Source: Lotus japonicus
Taxonomy: Eukaryota; Streptophyta; Magnoliopsida; Fabales; Fabaceae
Assembly (NCBI RefSeq): GCF_012489685.1
Contig: NC_080041.1
Span: 102,014,760-102,078,759 of the forward strand
Direction of reading: 5' to 3'
Length of the DNA: 64,000 nt
The position numbers were made by a program, and so were the translations under genes. Below, piece by piece: positions 1 through 12,805 of this stretch. Every line of letters begins with the position of its first letter. The first letter of the stretch is position 1. The notes beneath the pieces are model-generated. The model worked only from the letters and a program-made list of their open reading frames with translations. It was not told the origin of the DNA and ran no database searches.

Positions 1-648
1 AGAAATCATGCCAAAGTTTATACACACGTACAAGAAAGCCAGTTTGTACTGTTTTGAACTTAGAACCAGTAATAGTACTACTACTACAGTACTACTCATA
101 CTCAACCCAATTAATTTTGAATGAAAACATTTTAATCCATGTTTGGTTTTTCATCCGGATGAGTATAAATAATCAATTAATTCTCTTAGATTTTAAGTCA
201 CCTTTTAACTCTCCACCAAGCTTAGAGTAAGAATTGATCTAGCTTTGATAAACACTAATTTAACTGTACTTCTAATCAACGTGAGATTTCTGACAAATTG
301 TACACATGCAAAGCTAAGAGAACCTATCGTTAGGGATTTTAATTTCACATTGGTTTTTATACTAGTTTCTAAACATACTATTAAGCATAAAACATGAAAG
401 AAAGAAAAAAGCATGATCACTGAAAATAAAATAAATTTCCTACAGGATATCATTCATGACTAATCTCTCATCATCATCATAATCTCATCCATAATATAAA
501 CTAACAATTAAAGACCAGAGAGAATAAAGAAGAAAGGTAAAAATTAAACCACTAATTAAACTAAACTGGTACCATCCTTAATCTAATGTTCTAAACATGT
601 TATTATCATCATCATTTTTGTTCTTCCCCATGAAAGATCGATCAAGAT
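1..648. other. 3' flank of ZF-HD gene, no gene seen
   Basis: AT-rich DNA downstream of the ZF-HD gene. The part nearest the stop codon (about 450-648) probably holds the 3' UTR on the minus strand. I see no convincing coding sequence or repeat. Confidence 0.5.
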
Positions 649-1722
649 TCAAGATGAAGATGACCCATTAGCACGAACTGTTGCTCCACCATCGTTCTGG
701 TAGTGATGATGAATTGGATCCTCAGCACCATGGTTGCGATTTCCATTGCCATTGATTTCAGAGGCGCTGTTAATGTTGGTGATAACAGGGTCATGATTTT
801 CCTTTGCAAAAAAACTCTTAGCAGAACCAGCATTGTTGATATTGTTGTTGATGTTGTTGTTGTTGATTTCGTTGCTACCATCTCTCTTCCCAAAAGTGTT
901 CTTGTTGTTATGCATCCAAACTTTGAGAACCCCTCTTTCAATTCCAATCTCGTTGCAGAAATCCTGAACAAAATCCTCGTCCTTCTTCTGCATTTTCCAC
1001 CCAACTCTCTCAGCGAATTTCAGCATCTTCTCCTTCTGCTCCTGGCTGAACTTGGTCCTGAAACGCTTCCTTGAGGACGAGGTGGGGCCCGCAGCGTTCT
1101 CCGGCGGCGCCGCCAGTCCGGTGGAGAGGGCGAGGAGCATGTGGGGTGCGGAGGGGTAGTAGGAGGACGAGATCGGAGGAGGAGAAGCTGAATTTGGGCT
1201 GCGGCTGGAAGGCTGGAACGACGGCGGCGGAGGAGGGTGGTGGCGGTGGTGGGGCTGGTACTCAATCACAGCGGTGGAGATTGGCGGCTCTTCCGGCTCA
1301 CGGCGGTGGAAATTCCGGTGGCAGCCGCAGGCAGCGCATTTTAGCGAGCTGGGGTCGGCGGCGGTGGCGGAAGGTGCCGGCATGAACTCGCCGCAGCCGT
1401 CGAGCGCGTGGCCGCCTAAATTGGCGGCGTGGTTTTTGAGGCATTCTTTGTAAGCAACCGCCATGGTGGTGTGATTAGCAGAAAGGGGGTGGTGGTGGTG
1501 GTGGTGGTAGGAAGAGGGGTGGTGGCGTTTGAGAACACCGTTGGAAAAAGACAAAGCCTTTGTTGGTGGTGGGGTGGTGGTGTTAGCAATCCTGGGTGGT
1601 GTCTCAGTTTCATGCTCTGGGGATTTTGATGAAGTTGCTGCTGCAGCAATTGCAATTGTTGTTGTTGGTGTTGCAGTGTTGTTGATGTTGGTGATGATCG
1701 TTGTTGTTGGGGTTATGTCCAT
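649..1722 (-). CDS. ZHD: Zinc-finger homeodomain (ZF-HD) transcription factor
   Basis: An intronless 357-residue protein. Residues about 88-142 form the ZF-HD dimerization finger ([20 protein letters not shown], then [14 protein letters not shown]), which pairs the protein with other ZHDs. Residues about 217-280 form the divergent homeodomain, starting [12 protein letters not shown] and ending in VWMHNNK instead of the WFQNRR of ordinary plant homeodomains; this combination is diagnostic of plant ZHDs. The protein should act in the nucleus as a dimeric DNA-binding factor. Low-complexity tracts surround the domains: poly-Thr and poly-Ala at the N-terminus, His runs near 73-78, a Pro-rich linker (160-190) and Asn-rich stretches after the homeodomain. 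They come from trinucleotide runs. The start was chosen because it opens the frame and sits below a purine-rich leader. Lack of introns and length fit the ZHD1/ZHD2-type group; the exact orthologue cannot be fixed here. Confidence 0.95.
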   Translation of the reverse strand: MDITPTTTIITNINNTATPTTTIAIAAAATSSKSPEHETETPPRIANTTTPPPTKALSFSNGVLKRHHPSSYHHHHHHPLSANHTTMAVAYKECLKNHAANLGGHALDGCGEFMPAPSATAADPSSLKCAACGCHRNFHRREPEEPPISTAVIEYQPHHRHHPPPPPSFQPSSRSPNSASPPPISSSYYPSAPHMLLALSTGLAAPPENAAGPTSSSRKRFRTKFSQEQKEKMLKFAERVGWKMQKKDEDFVQDFCNEIGIERGVLKVWMHNNKNTFGKRDGSNEINNNNINNNINNAGSAKSFFAKENHDPVITNINSASEINGNGNRNHGAEDPIHHHYQNDGGATVRANGSSSS

Positions 1723-2060
1723 GGCTCAAACATCAAGGGGTGCTGGATAAAAATATTTAAGATAATAATAAAAAATGATAAACAAAGAAGAAAAGAAAAG
1801 CTTAGCTTTTTATGGGTTTTCTACTAGGGTTAGGAAATTGTTGCAGCAGAAATTGAAGTTTGAACCTCGTCTACTACCTGCAGCAACTGAAACCACTGTT
1901 TTATAAAATTAAGATGGGATTTGGGGTTCAGTGAAAAAAAGGTGAAGGGTTTACTTCGGTGGAAGAGAAGGAGAAGAGGGGAAAATGAAGGGAGAGAATG
2001 AATGAGAGAGGAGAAACTAGGAAGATGTTGTTGGTGAGGTTTGTTTGAGCCTTGAGGACT
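1723..2060 (-). promoter_or_regulatory. Probable 5' leader of ZF-HD gene
   Basis: About 300 bp upstream of the start codon. The segment 1920-2030 is strongly purine-rich on the plus strand (GGAAGAGAAGGAGAAGAGGG type), hence CT-rich in the transcript, as is common in plant 5' leaders. No clear TATA box was identified. Confidence 0.35.
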
Positions 2061-3519
2061 GTTGATAATAATAAAAAACTTGGGTTATGTGGTTGTCCTT
2101 CTTAACCAGTTGAATTTTAACCCTGGTTCTAATCCATGGTTAAGTTGCTGACCCCACTTGAGGTTAGATGTGAGTAATAAATATGCTCACTTTGGACTCA
2201 TCTTGTTTAAAAAATGACCCTACAGTTTATTACCACTAGTTATTACAACACCACTCTGTGTGTGTGTGGTGCAATTGTAGTCAGTAATGGATTTTTATTT
2301 AATCTTGGGAATTTGATTTTGACTCAACCTTATGAGTTAAGATGATGGTGACTCGGTTTTAGTACCGAGTTAACTCGGGGAGTGATTTGTTAACATGAAA
2401 TTGGTATGGCCTGCAATTCTGAGGTCATTGACTGTTACCCCATCTTAATTTGTCAAGTTGGCAGTGAAGGACGGGACGGGACAGCTTTTTCACAGTAAAA
2501 TCATTGAGGTTTTACAATTTGGGGATGCTGGCCATTCCTCTTTTCTTTTCATCTTCACTTTTTAATCTATTTTGTTTAAACCAATGTGGTTAAATAAAGG
2601 GATGGGAATGGGAAGGGATGCTTCAAACAAAAACATTACTACCAACCAGTAACCACTTCACTTATCTCTCTTTCTCTCTCTTGTCTCTGAATTTTCCCTC
2701 TCTTGATTTTAAAAGACTAAATCATCCCTTGGATCTAAGGTCAAGGAAGCTAAAAGAAAGTGGCAAGTTCCGTAATTTCAATAAAAAGGAGGTGTATATA
2801 TAACTCAAATGGAATGGGTATTTTGGTAAAAATAAATATATGATAATTCATGCTTTTATTTATCAATACATAATTTCAATTTAGTAAATAATTTTGATAT
2901 ATTAAATTTTAATATATTCACACATTTCTTTTTATTTCATTTTATTTTCAATTTTTTTTTATCATTTATCATAACATTTATTAATTTCATTTCTTTCCTC
3001 TCTAAAGATTGAGGTGACTTAAGTTTAAGTTACTTTTTTTTACATCAGAAAGATAAATTACATCTCTAAAATTTATGTAGTTCAATAATATTTTAACTTA
3101 CTCTTTAATATAATATTCATTTTGTGAATATATAATATCTAATTTTATTTTGAAAGGATATTACATCTAACATTGAAAGTGTAAAACAGTAAAAGTAATG
3201 TTCAAATTTTTGATACAGTAATTTTTTATTTTGTTCTCTCTTCATTTGATTTTATTGCAAATGCCAAATATTCAAACATGCTATTTAAGGTATATTTGTC
3301 GGCATTACGGACATTGAAACGTCATCATGGCAAATTAAAACGGTGTTGTATTAAGCTCTATTAACCCCAACAAGTGAAACGCGCCCTGAAACTGTACCGT
3401 GAAACAAGGTAAGGTGGTACATTCTCTGTCCAGACCAAAGTGCCCTTCACATTTCCAGGATATTGCTTCCACTCTAGTTAGAGTTTTAAAAGAAAAAAAT
3501 TTATTTTTTATATTTTGTA
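2061..3519. other. AT-rich intergenic DNA
   Basis: No gene supported. A segment at 3032-3063 (a T run, then ACATCAGAAAGATAAATTAC) resembles in reverse the 3' tail of the SINE at 49722-49825 and may be a SINE end. Nothing else recognised. Confidence 0.4.
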
Positions 3520-3720
3520 GGGTTAATCCTCAAATTGGTCTATATTTTTGTTTCGTCGTCTGACTTATATCTCTTCCCAAAAATATTATTGAAAAAACTC
3601 TGTGTAAATCGTATGGAGTAGGTCATCGTCGGAGGCCGGAGCTCCGGCTAGTGCTGAGATGTCATGCTGACTGAATTAATGAAGCCTACATGGAATTAAA
3701 ATTAATTTTTATTTATTTTA
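3520..3720 (+). repeat. Degenerate MULE-type terminal inverted repeat, unpaired
   Basis: The stretch resembles the left end of the MULE at 29104: a GGTTAA start, a CGTCTGACTT block, then GGAGTAGGTC and GGAGCTCCGGC followed by a TGACATGG-like block. No matching inverted right end was found in the next 2 kb, so this is probably a remnant. Confidence 0.45.
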
Positions 3721-4219
3721 CACCTAGAAAATTAAAATCGAAATCAAAATTATTGATTTTGATTTTAAAAAATCATAAATCCAAAAACTAAACTAGAATT
3801 TGAATTCAACCCAAATCAGAGTTCAATCCACACCTTTTGTTTCTTCTTTTTCTCTTTACCTTTCTTCCCCGGATTTTCTCTCCTTTCTTCTCCATCATTT
3901 CTTCTTCTTCACCACCCCCAACCCCAACAACCACCACCACCAACAAACTTCATTATCGAGCCACCACCACGAACCACTAGTCAACGCCTCTTCTTCTAGG
4001 TAGAGCATGGACTATGGAGAAAAACAAGAAGAAGGAAGAAAATGAGACTCGCTATATATTATCTTGTTATCCTCTATTTATATTTGTTTATTTTAAATTT
4101 TGTATTTTATTGGTACTTTGATGAATTGAAAATATTGTGTTTAATATGTTGTTTTCTACATAGGATAACACAATCTTGTGCTATCAAATTTTGTGCATCA
4201 TGGATAAAAATCACACTAA

Positions 4220-4960
4220 TTGATTGGGGGAAGGTGACTAAGACCACCAAGGAATGGGTAGGAAAATATGGGAACAGAGAAGGCCTGGTGGTGCGAGTAG
4301 GGGGAAAGACGGAAAGTGCTTGGGCAAGTGACGGTGGGGGAGAAGGGTCTGAACGTCATGGGTGAGCCCCGGAGGGGGTCCTGCGCGCGAAGACACTCTG
4401 ATACCTAAGTTGGTTCCTGAGTAAGGGATGTGAAATCTCTTAAGTGTAAAAACAAAAAACCTACCTTGACTCTTGTGAAGGGAGTCTTTTATACTTGGTC
4501 GATGAGCTAGGGTAGTCTCGGATAAGGTCATGAGTGCCAAGGCCCTAGGGGATTTTCCACCGTTAGATCCCTTTGTGGCCTCTGTTGTCCTCGAAGATCC
4601 TAGAGTCGGAGGTTCGTAGTAACATGTGACTAGGCCTCGAGCCTTGCTCCTAGCTTTTTGTGCTGGGGATAGGGTCAATGATGGGATGGTTGATGTGACT
4701 CGCATCCTATCCCCAGCTTATGGTACTTGTTTGCTGCATCGTCAGTCTTCTCATGTTCGACCCAGTGTGATCGTCCCCTTATGCTAGTCGGGTCAGTGAG
4801 CTGTTCGGTTAGGGGTATGGTCGATCAGGCCGACCCCAGAACAGTAGTCCCCCAGTTCTGGACCACTTTTCGTTCTGGTCCACTAGAAGAGTGGACCTTG
4901 AACTAAGGATGTAGTCGTCAGTGAGGCTTGAACTAATGGTGCAGTCGTCCATCTCCCATA
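4220..4960 (-). mobile_element. LTR-retrotransposon LTR remnant (Ty3-gypsy-like)
   Basis: A GC-richer island within AT-rich DNA. Read on the minus strand it has a TATA box (TATAAAAG, complement at 4486-4493), then a leader ending in a block like TCAGAGTGTCTTCGCGCGCA followed by GGACCCCCTCCGGGGC. That layout is typical of the R/U5 region of large plant gypsy LTRs. No gag-pol coding, primer site or partner LTR is adjacent, so it is a solo or truncated LTR. Ends are approximate, and open frames across it are fortuitous. Confidence 0.5.
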
Positions 4961-6495
4961 ACACGAACATAATTCATAGATAAAATATAGACTAATTTTA
5001 ATAAATGAAAAGTTTGTATAACATTTTTAAAATTTAAATTATTGTTATTATTTATCACTTGCCACAAGCTTCTTATCTATTTTTTTTAACATTACGTATC
5101 TAATTTTTATTTAATGAGAGTAATTAATAAAAACATAATGTAATTTTAGTTAATTTTTAAAATCTGGGCTCATTTATAAAAATGGAAAAAGTAGTTTTCA
5201 TATAATAATTTCCTTTTAAACTTTAATTAAGAAAAATTAAATTTTAAATAATATTAGGTAATATTTATTTGAAGAAAAATTTCATACATTTCCATTGTTT
5301 ACATTCTATTATATCATTATCTGGCGCAAAATTTTCCGATGCACCAAAAAAATTATCTGGCGCACCACAAACACCAGACATGATGCTGGACTATCGTACT
5401 CCAGCTTGTGTTATCAAATTTTTATCCAGCTTTCTTGTCATATTCTGTCATATCCTATGCTAGTCACTTAATGTGCTCATAGTAATTTTAAAAAATATTT
5501 TGTTAAACTTTTGTATAAATCTCATATTTTATTATTTATTATTTATAATAAAATATCATATTTAAAAATACTATGTCAAATTCAATTTTATTTTATTTCC
5601 AAATGTAACAAAAGAAATCAAATTTAAGAAAATGAAGTAATTAATATTTTTTTAAACTATTATTTGTACAAAATATTTTTATATCAATATTTTATTGAAA
5701 TCTAAATCAAAACGAAAAAAGAATATTAAATGAGTTGGACTTGGGGAGGAGGATGTAACTCATGTAAGGAAGAGAGTAGAGGGGGCACTGAAAAAAAGAG
5801 GGAGAATATTTTTATTTCAGGGTGACGTGAGCATACTAATGACAAAGGAGCCAGTAAAGCTTAATCCTGGGGTGGCGTGTGAGCAACCGTTGAAACCTGC
5901 ATTGAAACTCACAACATATTAAATCTATATTTTTCTTAAAAATATTAAAAACATTCAATTGAATATATTAACTTTATTAATTTTTAAAAAAATATATATT
6001 AACTTTATTAATATACGAACTTTATCCACTTAAAATGTGTTTATATATATATTTGTCAACTTAACATTTTAAGATAACATTAAATTATATTTTTACAAGT
6101 AATGCTTTCATAAAAAAAAAACATTCTAGAGACAACAATACTTTTATGAAAATATACATTTTAGAGGATAAAATAGAAAATTAAATATTACTTTTGTAAA
6201 AAAATTATTTCTCCATACAGTTAATTAATAATATTATATTCTGAATTTTACTAATGAACATTTAATAACATTTCTTTGGTGGTTTTTTATTATTTAAAAT
6301 GTTACTCACAGCACACCATCTCTAATTATAAGGTTCTTAAGAGAATTACATTTATAAAAAAATGAAATAAGATTTATTAATAGAAAATTGAGTTATGGGT
6401 ATTTTTGAAATTCATAAGTATTGAGAACAAATTAAATGAAATTAATTAAATTAACAAAAAATTTTAAGAAGTGTGAAGTAGTTGATTGATCCTTA
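4961..6495. other. AT-rich intergenic DNA
   Basis: Very AT-rich, no supported gene. A short local repeat (ATCTGGCGCA) occurs at about 5320 and 5352. Confidence 0.4.
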
Positions 6496-7028
6496 TACTC
6501 TCTGTCCCTTATTATAAGGACTTATCACGCTTATCAATAAAACATGTAATGAAGTTGTTTCATGTTTTTGCTTAAAATAAATGTTATTCAAAATTCTATA
6601 TTTACCCATGTTTAAATTTAATCATTTATTTTTATTTTATTCCACTAAAAGAGGAAAATTCAAAAAGTATAGTTAAAAGATTTGAAATTATCATGTTTTA
6701 ACAAAGTAAATTAGTTCAAAAAAAAAAACACACCAACGAAACAGGTACAAAAGATGAATAAAAATTAAAATAAGTGTTTTTAAGAATATTTGTGAATTTG
6801 AATCTGTTAGAGGCTTAGAGCTCGTGATAGTTAGAATTGGAAAGCCATGAATATTGGGGATGATTATTTTTAAATTAAAAAAATACTAAATGTAAAGGGT
6901 AAATATCGAACATCATAATATTGTCATCTAAAATCTACTAGAGGGTCATATTTTAAGAAACAAAGGAATATATCAAAAAGGGTCTTATAATAAAGGACGT
7001 AGGGTATAAAGGAGGACGGGAGGAAGTA
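6496..7028. mobile_element. Stowaway-like MITE
   Basis: The left end TACTCTCTGTCCCTTATTAT is mirrored at the right by a TTATAATAAAGGACG block and GACGGGAGGAAGTA. The ends match the common plant Tc1/mariner MITE ends (CTCCCTCCGT plus CTTATTATAAG), flanked by TA. There is no coding capacity. Confidence 0.6.
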
Positions 7029-7784
7029 TAGTAAGTATGGTTGATTTTTTTTATAAAATTTACTAAGTCTTATTTAAAGAGACACAAAGTATGTCTTTAA
7101 AAAATTAGTTAAACATATATTAAGATTTTTTAAATAAATTGATTATTCTTTCAAGTGATACTTATATATGTTTAGTTCCGATGACGTGAAAAATGGTGGT
7201 AGGACCCATCTGAGCAACTCCCCCTTCTCTCTCTTCCCTTCCATGATCCATCAAACAAGGTTTTTTAATGTTTCTCTTCTCAATTTATTTCTCCTATTTC
7301 TCTCTTCTTCGCCTATAAACTAACATAGTTTAAGAGAACATACTCAATAGGTATGTCCATGTTCAACTGGCCCGAATCAGGCCCAAAAAATCAGAGGTCT
7401 TTTTTTGTCCAAACACAGTGTAAAAGAACATAACCAATAGGCCTTATTTAATGGACCAACAATGTGTCAATTATCTGATTCAAACTGTCATCCGTTAAAA
7501 TTGAACCTGATGAAATTGTAACCTTGAAACGGGTGGTGGCGGGCATGATGAGATTTTGGTGATTTCCACCCGAGGAAATCGACGTTGGTGGCTCGAAGCT
7601 GACCATAATCGGCCGATGGACAGTCGTAATACCTAAACCAGTTGCAAGGCTCGAATTCTCAATTCTTATCTAGGTCAATCATTCTAGTGCATTTATCAAT
7701 GACAATTCTCGTTCTCTCACGTTTTCTTTTGATAGTTAAATAAATATAAATTTTTATACACAAATCCACCTCTCACATAAATGA
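7029..7784. other. Intergenic DNA, nothing recognised
   Basis: No gene supported. A somewhat GC-richer patch at 7530-7640 is unidentified. Confidence 0.35.
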
Positions 7785-8093
7785 TACTCCTTTCGTTCCT
7801 TATTATAAGAACTAAATAGTAGGTTCAATTGGTCCTTTTTATAAGAACCAACTTGTAATTTGTGGTGTATTAATTATTTTTTACAAGAATGCCCCCATTT
7901 AATTGAATTTTCTCTCTCTTTCCACTTCTCATAGCATTAATGATATATGAAAATAAAAAAATAATGAATGAATGGTAACTTTGGAAAATTGATATAAATT
8001 GAGAACAATTTATTGCAATTGCCTAAATTAACTAAAATTCTTATCGGATGTGAAGTGGTTGCTTAGTTTTTATATTAAGGAACGGAGGGAGTA
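7785..8093. mobile_element. Stowaway-like MITE, about 309 bp
   Basis: The left end TACTCCTTTCGTTCCTTA pairs with the right end TAAGGAACGGAGGGAGTA. It is bounded by TA and non-coding. The ends are the classic plant mariner-type MITE termini. Confidence 0.75.
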
Positions 8094-8121
8094 ACTAATT
8101 CATAAAATGACAAAGTGATTT

Positions 8122-9897
8122 CGAGTGAATCACCATTTTGGTCTCTAATAATGAAGGGGTCGGTCATAATAGTCTCTTGAAATCATTAATGGTTCAAAAA
8201 ATCCCTGAAAGTGTTGACGTCGGTCATAGTAGTCCTTATCTAAGTTTAGCCGTTAGTCCCTGGGACGAAAAGTGTCCATGTGTCACGTTATGTGTCACGT
8301 ATGTTTCAATTTAGTCCCCGACGTTATCAATTTAATCCCTGACAGATAATTAAATTTAATTAAAATAATTAGTTAAAAAATAAAAAATAGAAAATCCTAA
8401 TTAAATTTAATTAAGATTAAAAAATAAAAAATTATTAATTACTAATCCTCCTCTTCACCTTATCTTCAGCATCTTCATCTTCAACCTCAAGAACAACCAA
8501 AACCCAAAAAAATTCTTCAACATCATCCATCATTTTTCATCCTCTCACCCCACCAAGAACCAAACCTCACCAACGTCACTTATGAGAAAAATTGAAATAA
8601 AAAACCAAACTTTAGTCTACCCAGATACGAGTTCAATGTAAAGATCATAACTTTCGGTTTCCCACTAGTATATTAACTGTTAAAGCAAAAACCCTAGCCA
8701 ACCCTGATTTGAATTGCAAAAGAGAAAGCTAATTAGGGTGAAAATTTCAAAAATAGAAATTGAAAAGAAACTAGCAAGAAAAAACTTACCAATGACTTGA
8801 AAGTCTTGATTAGATCTAAGGACATGGGGTGTGAGTGTGTCGGATTGAAATTTCAGAGACAATAAGAGTGAGTAGAAGAAATTGGAAAATTTAGGGTGTG
8901 TGGTAGTAATTCAAAATTGTATTTCGAAACCCATTTCTTGTTCTTCCTTTGTTCCTCCAATCCTCTCCCAGGCCAAGTAGTGATGCAAACAATTTCTTCT
9001 CATCTTTCAATTTCATTGTCTTTTCTCTCTATGTTTGGAAAACTCGGTTCTTGTGCTTTTGATTCTCTTTAAATTCATGCAAAAATTACATCTTTTCATT
9101 AATTTCTTACTATTTTCAGTTTTCGTTTGGTTTCGCTGGCATAATCCCTTATACTTAATTGTGGGATCTATGTGATTAGTTTCTTTTGTATGTGTATGGC
9201 AATTGCTGAATCAGATCTTTACTCTTAATTATTGGGTGATTATAAATGGACTGATAGGGTTGGTTTACTGGGGCGGGGGGAGCTAAAGGAGATCTGGTTT
9301 TATTGTTGTTGAGGATGAAAATGATTTGAAGATGATATAGTGCATGGTGGAATGGGTTTGATTTAGTGTTGGTGTTGAAGGTAAATTGTGATTGCGAAAA
9401 AGTTGGATGGGGAGTTTCTGGAATTTTGGGTTTGTTGGGGTTGTCTGGCAGTGGTCGAGATGGGGATGAAGAGAGGGAGGGAAGTTACACTGATAGTGGT
9501 GGATGAGGCCATGGAAGCTTGAACCGGAGAAAATGAGGAAGGAGATGAAGATTTGTTGAAGTGATGTCGAAGATTTATTGTTGTTTGATTTTGGTCCCTC
9601 AGATCTGACTCTCTCTCTCTATTGTTAATTAAATTTTTTAAGTGTATTTTTTAAAATTTTAATAAAATTCAATTACATGTAAGGGATTAAATTGATAATA
9701 TCGGGGACCAAATTGAAACCTACGTGGCACATAACTTGACACATGACATTTTCCGTCCCAATGACTAACGGCCAAACTTGGATAGGGACTACTATGACCG
9801 ACGTCAACACTTACAGGGATTTTTTGAACCATTAATAATTTTAAGGGACTATTATGACCGACCCCTTCTTTATTAAGGACCAAAATGGTGATTCACT
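8122..9897. mobile_element. Non-autonomous Mutator-like element (MULE) A
   Basis: A 1.78-kb element flanked by the 9-bp direct repeat AAGTGATTT (8113-8121 and 9898-9906). Inverted ends of about 220 bp start AGTGAATCACCATTTTGG at the left and close CCAAAATGGTGATTCACT at the right; the left end carries two extra bases (CG). A 9-bp target duplication with long inverted ends is the Mutator signature. The interior has no transposase and no recognised captured gene. The inverted ends carry GTC(C)-type motifs about every 30 bp (near 8140, 8171, 8201 and 8231). Confidence 0.85.
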
Positions 9898-10095
9898 AAG
9901 TGATTTCATTTCATTCGTGCCCTGTTTCAATCGTGCCAAATAGTGTTCCCGTTTTCAAAATAAATGCAAGCCGATTCAAAATGTTTCATTAATTCTGTTC
10001 ACCAACTTTTTGTTATCCTCTTGAATAATGTAGAATTCCCTACATTCTTTGGGCATTCAAGAATGAAAAGTTCTCAATTTTGCCAACAATTGTTA

Positions 10096-10439
10096 GAGCA
10101 TCTCCAATGGGAGTGTCTCACACTAAAGAGACTCTCCCATTAGTGTCTCACACCATTGGAGAGAAATTGTTCTTTCACCTTATCTAATTTAGGTGTGGTA
10201 GTGTAGACACTTCTCTCTCATGTGTCTCTCATAAATATGTTCATATAAAATATTATTATATTTATTTATCATTTAATCACCCAAAGTATGTAGTTGATTG
10301 TGGGGTCTACAAGATAAATTTTTAAGAGTTTTAGGGTTGGAGTAAAAAATTAGTAAGTGGTTTAGATGATGTGGTACTATGAAAAATTGTAAAGAATGAA
10401 GTGTAGACACTCTAGTAAATGTGATGGATAAAGATGCTC
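10096..10439. mobile_element. Tourist/PIF-Harbinger-like MITE
   Basis: Flanked by the trinucleotide TTA on both sides (10093-10095 and 10440-10442). The left end GAGCATCTCCAATGGGAG is partly mirrored by GATGGATAAAGATGCTC. The TTA duplication and GAGCATC ends fit PIF/Harbinger MITEs. Confidence 0.65.
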
Positions 10440-10442
10440 TTA

Positions 10443-11684
10443 GAAAGAAAGACCAAGTAGTGTCTGATTTTAATTACAGTGCTTATGATATTTGCGTATA
10501 TCTGTTTGCTGGAGTGGTCCTGTGCTTTGCACAAAACATAATACTTTAATTCAATTGAATGGATCAACCCTTTGGTATGATACAACACTTTTGGTCTCCC
10601 TCAAGAGTGATTGTCAAGCAACAACCAACATATATATCTTTATTTCTACATCAATTGTGTGATATTTCTTCCACATTACTATCCACCAGTACCACTCTCG
10701 TTTAATTTGGGCCCTTTTAGGGCAATCCCGAACTCAAGCTTAATCTAATTAATTGAGATTTTTCTGATTTAACCAAAAATAAATTTTTGAGATTTTAATG
10801 TAGGTTTGGTTTTTTCAAAAGAACTCATAAGCACAAGCAATGCTACAAAGCTTGAAGATGAAACACTATAATTCATAGTACTTAATCATGATATATGGTG
10901 TGGTAGTTGCTCACTTCATTTCTTAACCATGAGAGAATCACATTTTTTTGACAAGTCGTCTGCCGTTTGGTACGAGCATCCGTCATAGCTATCATAATTC
11001 ATATCAACAATAGATGCCCAAAAAAAATCCTAGTACATTTGCTCTCAAAATCTTAAACAAACACAGGTTTCCCTTTTTTCCCGGTAGCGGTGGTTTCCTT
11101 TCAAGAAATATGGGCCAGACACTATGCCAAGGCAAAGGCCTTTCTTTGGATAACGGGTTGGCAAAGCCTCTTTAGTAAGTTATTCATTTTGCTTCAATAA
11201 TTTATACAATCTCAACCCCTGTACTTATAGGTTTTTCATTTTTTCCTAGATATAATATTCAGATATATAAGAAAATTAATTGCATGAGCTAGCTGCAAAT
11301 CCTCATGTTAAAATTGTAAATATGATTGCTCATAAATATATACACGCATATTGCATATAATATATATTATGTAACCTGTCACATAGTCAAAAGTAATTAC
11401 ATACTTACATTTCTTAATTTTAATTTTAATTAAATTAATTTTTTTTATGCGATGACCAATCATTAGATGTCCATGTAAATTATTTTTACATGCATACAAT
11501 TAAATTCATATATCATAAAGATTAAAAATACAAAGAAATATAACTTAGCTTAACTTGTTGAGTATCATTGAAAGTTCGTCGTAAATAGTGATACAATTTT
11601 ACTAACAGATAATGGCTTTAAAATACTTGCTATATATGAAAGCATGAAATTTTTGTTAGAAGAAAAAAGGGATGGATTTCTTCT
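10443..11684. other. Intergenic DNA, nothing recognised
   Basis: AT-rich; no gene or repeat family could be supported. Confidence 0.35.
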
Positions 11685-11721
11685 TATTATATAGTTTTTT
11701 TTTGAACGTAATATTATATAG
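11685..11721 (-). mobile_element. Micro-insertion with 10-bp target duplication
   Basis: The direct repeat TATTATATAG (11685-11694 and 11712-11721) brackets 17 bases: nine T then GAACGTAA. Read on the minus strand this is a few bases ending in TTC plus a poly-A run. Confidence 0.55.
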
Positions 11722-11735
11722 TTAAAACTGAATGG

Positions 11736-11781
<46 letters not shown>

Positions 11782-11790
11782 TAATAATAA
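11736..11790. repeat. (AAT)n microsatellite
   Basis: About 18 AAT units with one interruption. Confidence 0.9.
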
Positions 11791-12393
11791 AAATAATTTT
11801 TTTTTGAAAAGCGATCGATAATAATAATAGTATTAATAACTTTATTCTACGTTCACTCGAAGTGATTTTGGTACCTATACAAAAAAAAAGTGATTTTAAG
11901 TATTTTTCACTTTTAGAAACATTGATTAAAATGAAGTATGAAGCGAAATGCGCCGGCCAATTAATATGAATGAATGAATGTCTGTGCTAACTGTGATAAG
12001 CGAAGGACCACACCAAGTTTCATTGAAGCCAGCTTTGCAACTTGAAAACGAAAAATGATTAAACCTTTACAAGATTAGCTAGGTTTTATATGGTCTAGCA
12101 AGATCTGTTCTAATTATATTGTTGTTGTGCATAGCAAGATGATTCTGATTATCATGAACGCATTTTTAGGGGACTCATTAATTACAGAAAAGTTGATCGA
12201 CTAACAAGTGCTTCATCACAATCATATTGGTGTATAATTTCATGCACATGGAAGAAAGCTCTCAACCAAATCCACACACATTTGATCATGACTTTGTCTA
12301 TCATACACTAAGAAAAAGGTATACCACTAATAAGTTTCCCATATATAATTAGTTATGAAATTAGCAACCACGTATATATATGCTCGCTAATTC

Positions 12394-12491
12394 ATAGATA
12401 ATTGGTAGTTTTTTTATAAGCCAAAATGATGTATTCATAACTAAGTACAAAGGGTGCTTAAACTCGTATACAAGATAGATAATTGGTAGTT
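12394..12491 (-). mobile_element. 5'-truncated LINE tail, 64 bp, with 17-bp target duplication
   Basis: The 17-bp direct repeat ATAGATAATTGGTAGTT (12394-12410 and 12475-12491) flanks 64 bp that start with a T run. On the minus strand the insert ends TTTTGGCTTATAAAAAA, a typical plant LINE 3' end. A long target duplication with a poly-A end marks a target-primed reverse-transcription insertion. Confidence 0.75.
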
Positions 12492-12767
12492 ATTTCGCAA
12501 ATAATCATGAATAATTACGCAACTTATTATTTCATAGTGTGTATGTTAGTATCAGTTGAAATAAGTCAAAGTATAAGGTAGAGCAATAATCGCGCCTGTA
12601 AGCTAACTTTTGATAACGAGTTAGATTGATCTATCCCAAACTCTCATATGATATTTGAGAAGACCACATAAATATAAGTCATTGAAGATGTTCCCTCCTG
12701 TAAACTCTATGCTTCAGGTGTCTAATCACGACCATGAGAGATATGTTGAAAAGAGTTCATTTACTAA

Positions 12768-12771
<4 letters not shown>

Positions 12772-12802
<31 letters not shown>
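12772..12802. repeat. (TA)n microsatellite
   Basis: An uninterrupted AT dinucleotide run. Confidence 0.9.

Positions 12803-12805
<3 letters not shown>

Noticed and set aside
703..1750. Several open frames overlapping the ZF-HD gene on both strands
   Set aside because: They are shadows caused by GC-rich and trinucleotide-repeat coding sequence; only the 357-residue frame shows domains.
4238..4705. 155-residue minus-strand frame
   Set aside because: It reads through an LTR promoter and leader region and has no recognisable domain.
11138..11175. Possible microRNA-like hairpin (GCCAAGGC ... GGCAAAGCC)
   Set aside because: Pairing is short and patchy; no mature miRNA sequence was recognised.
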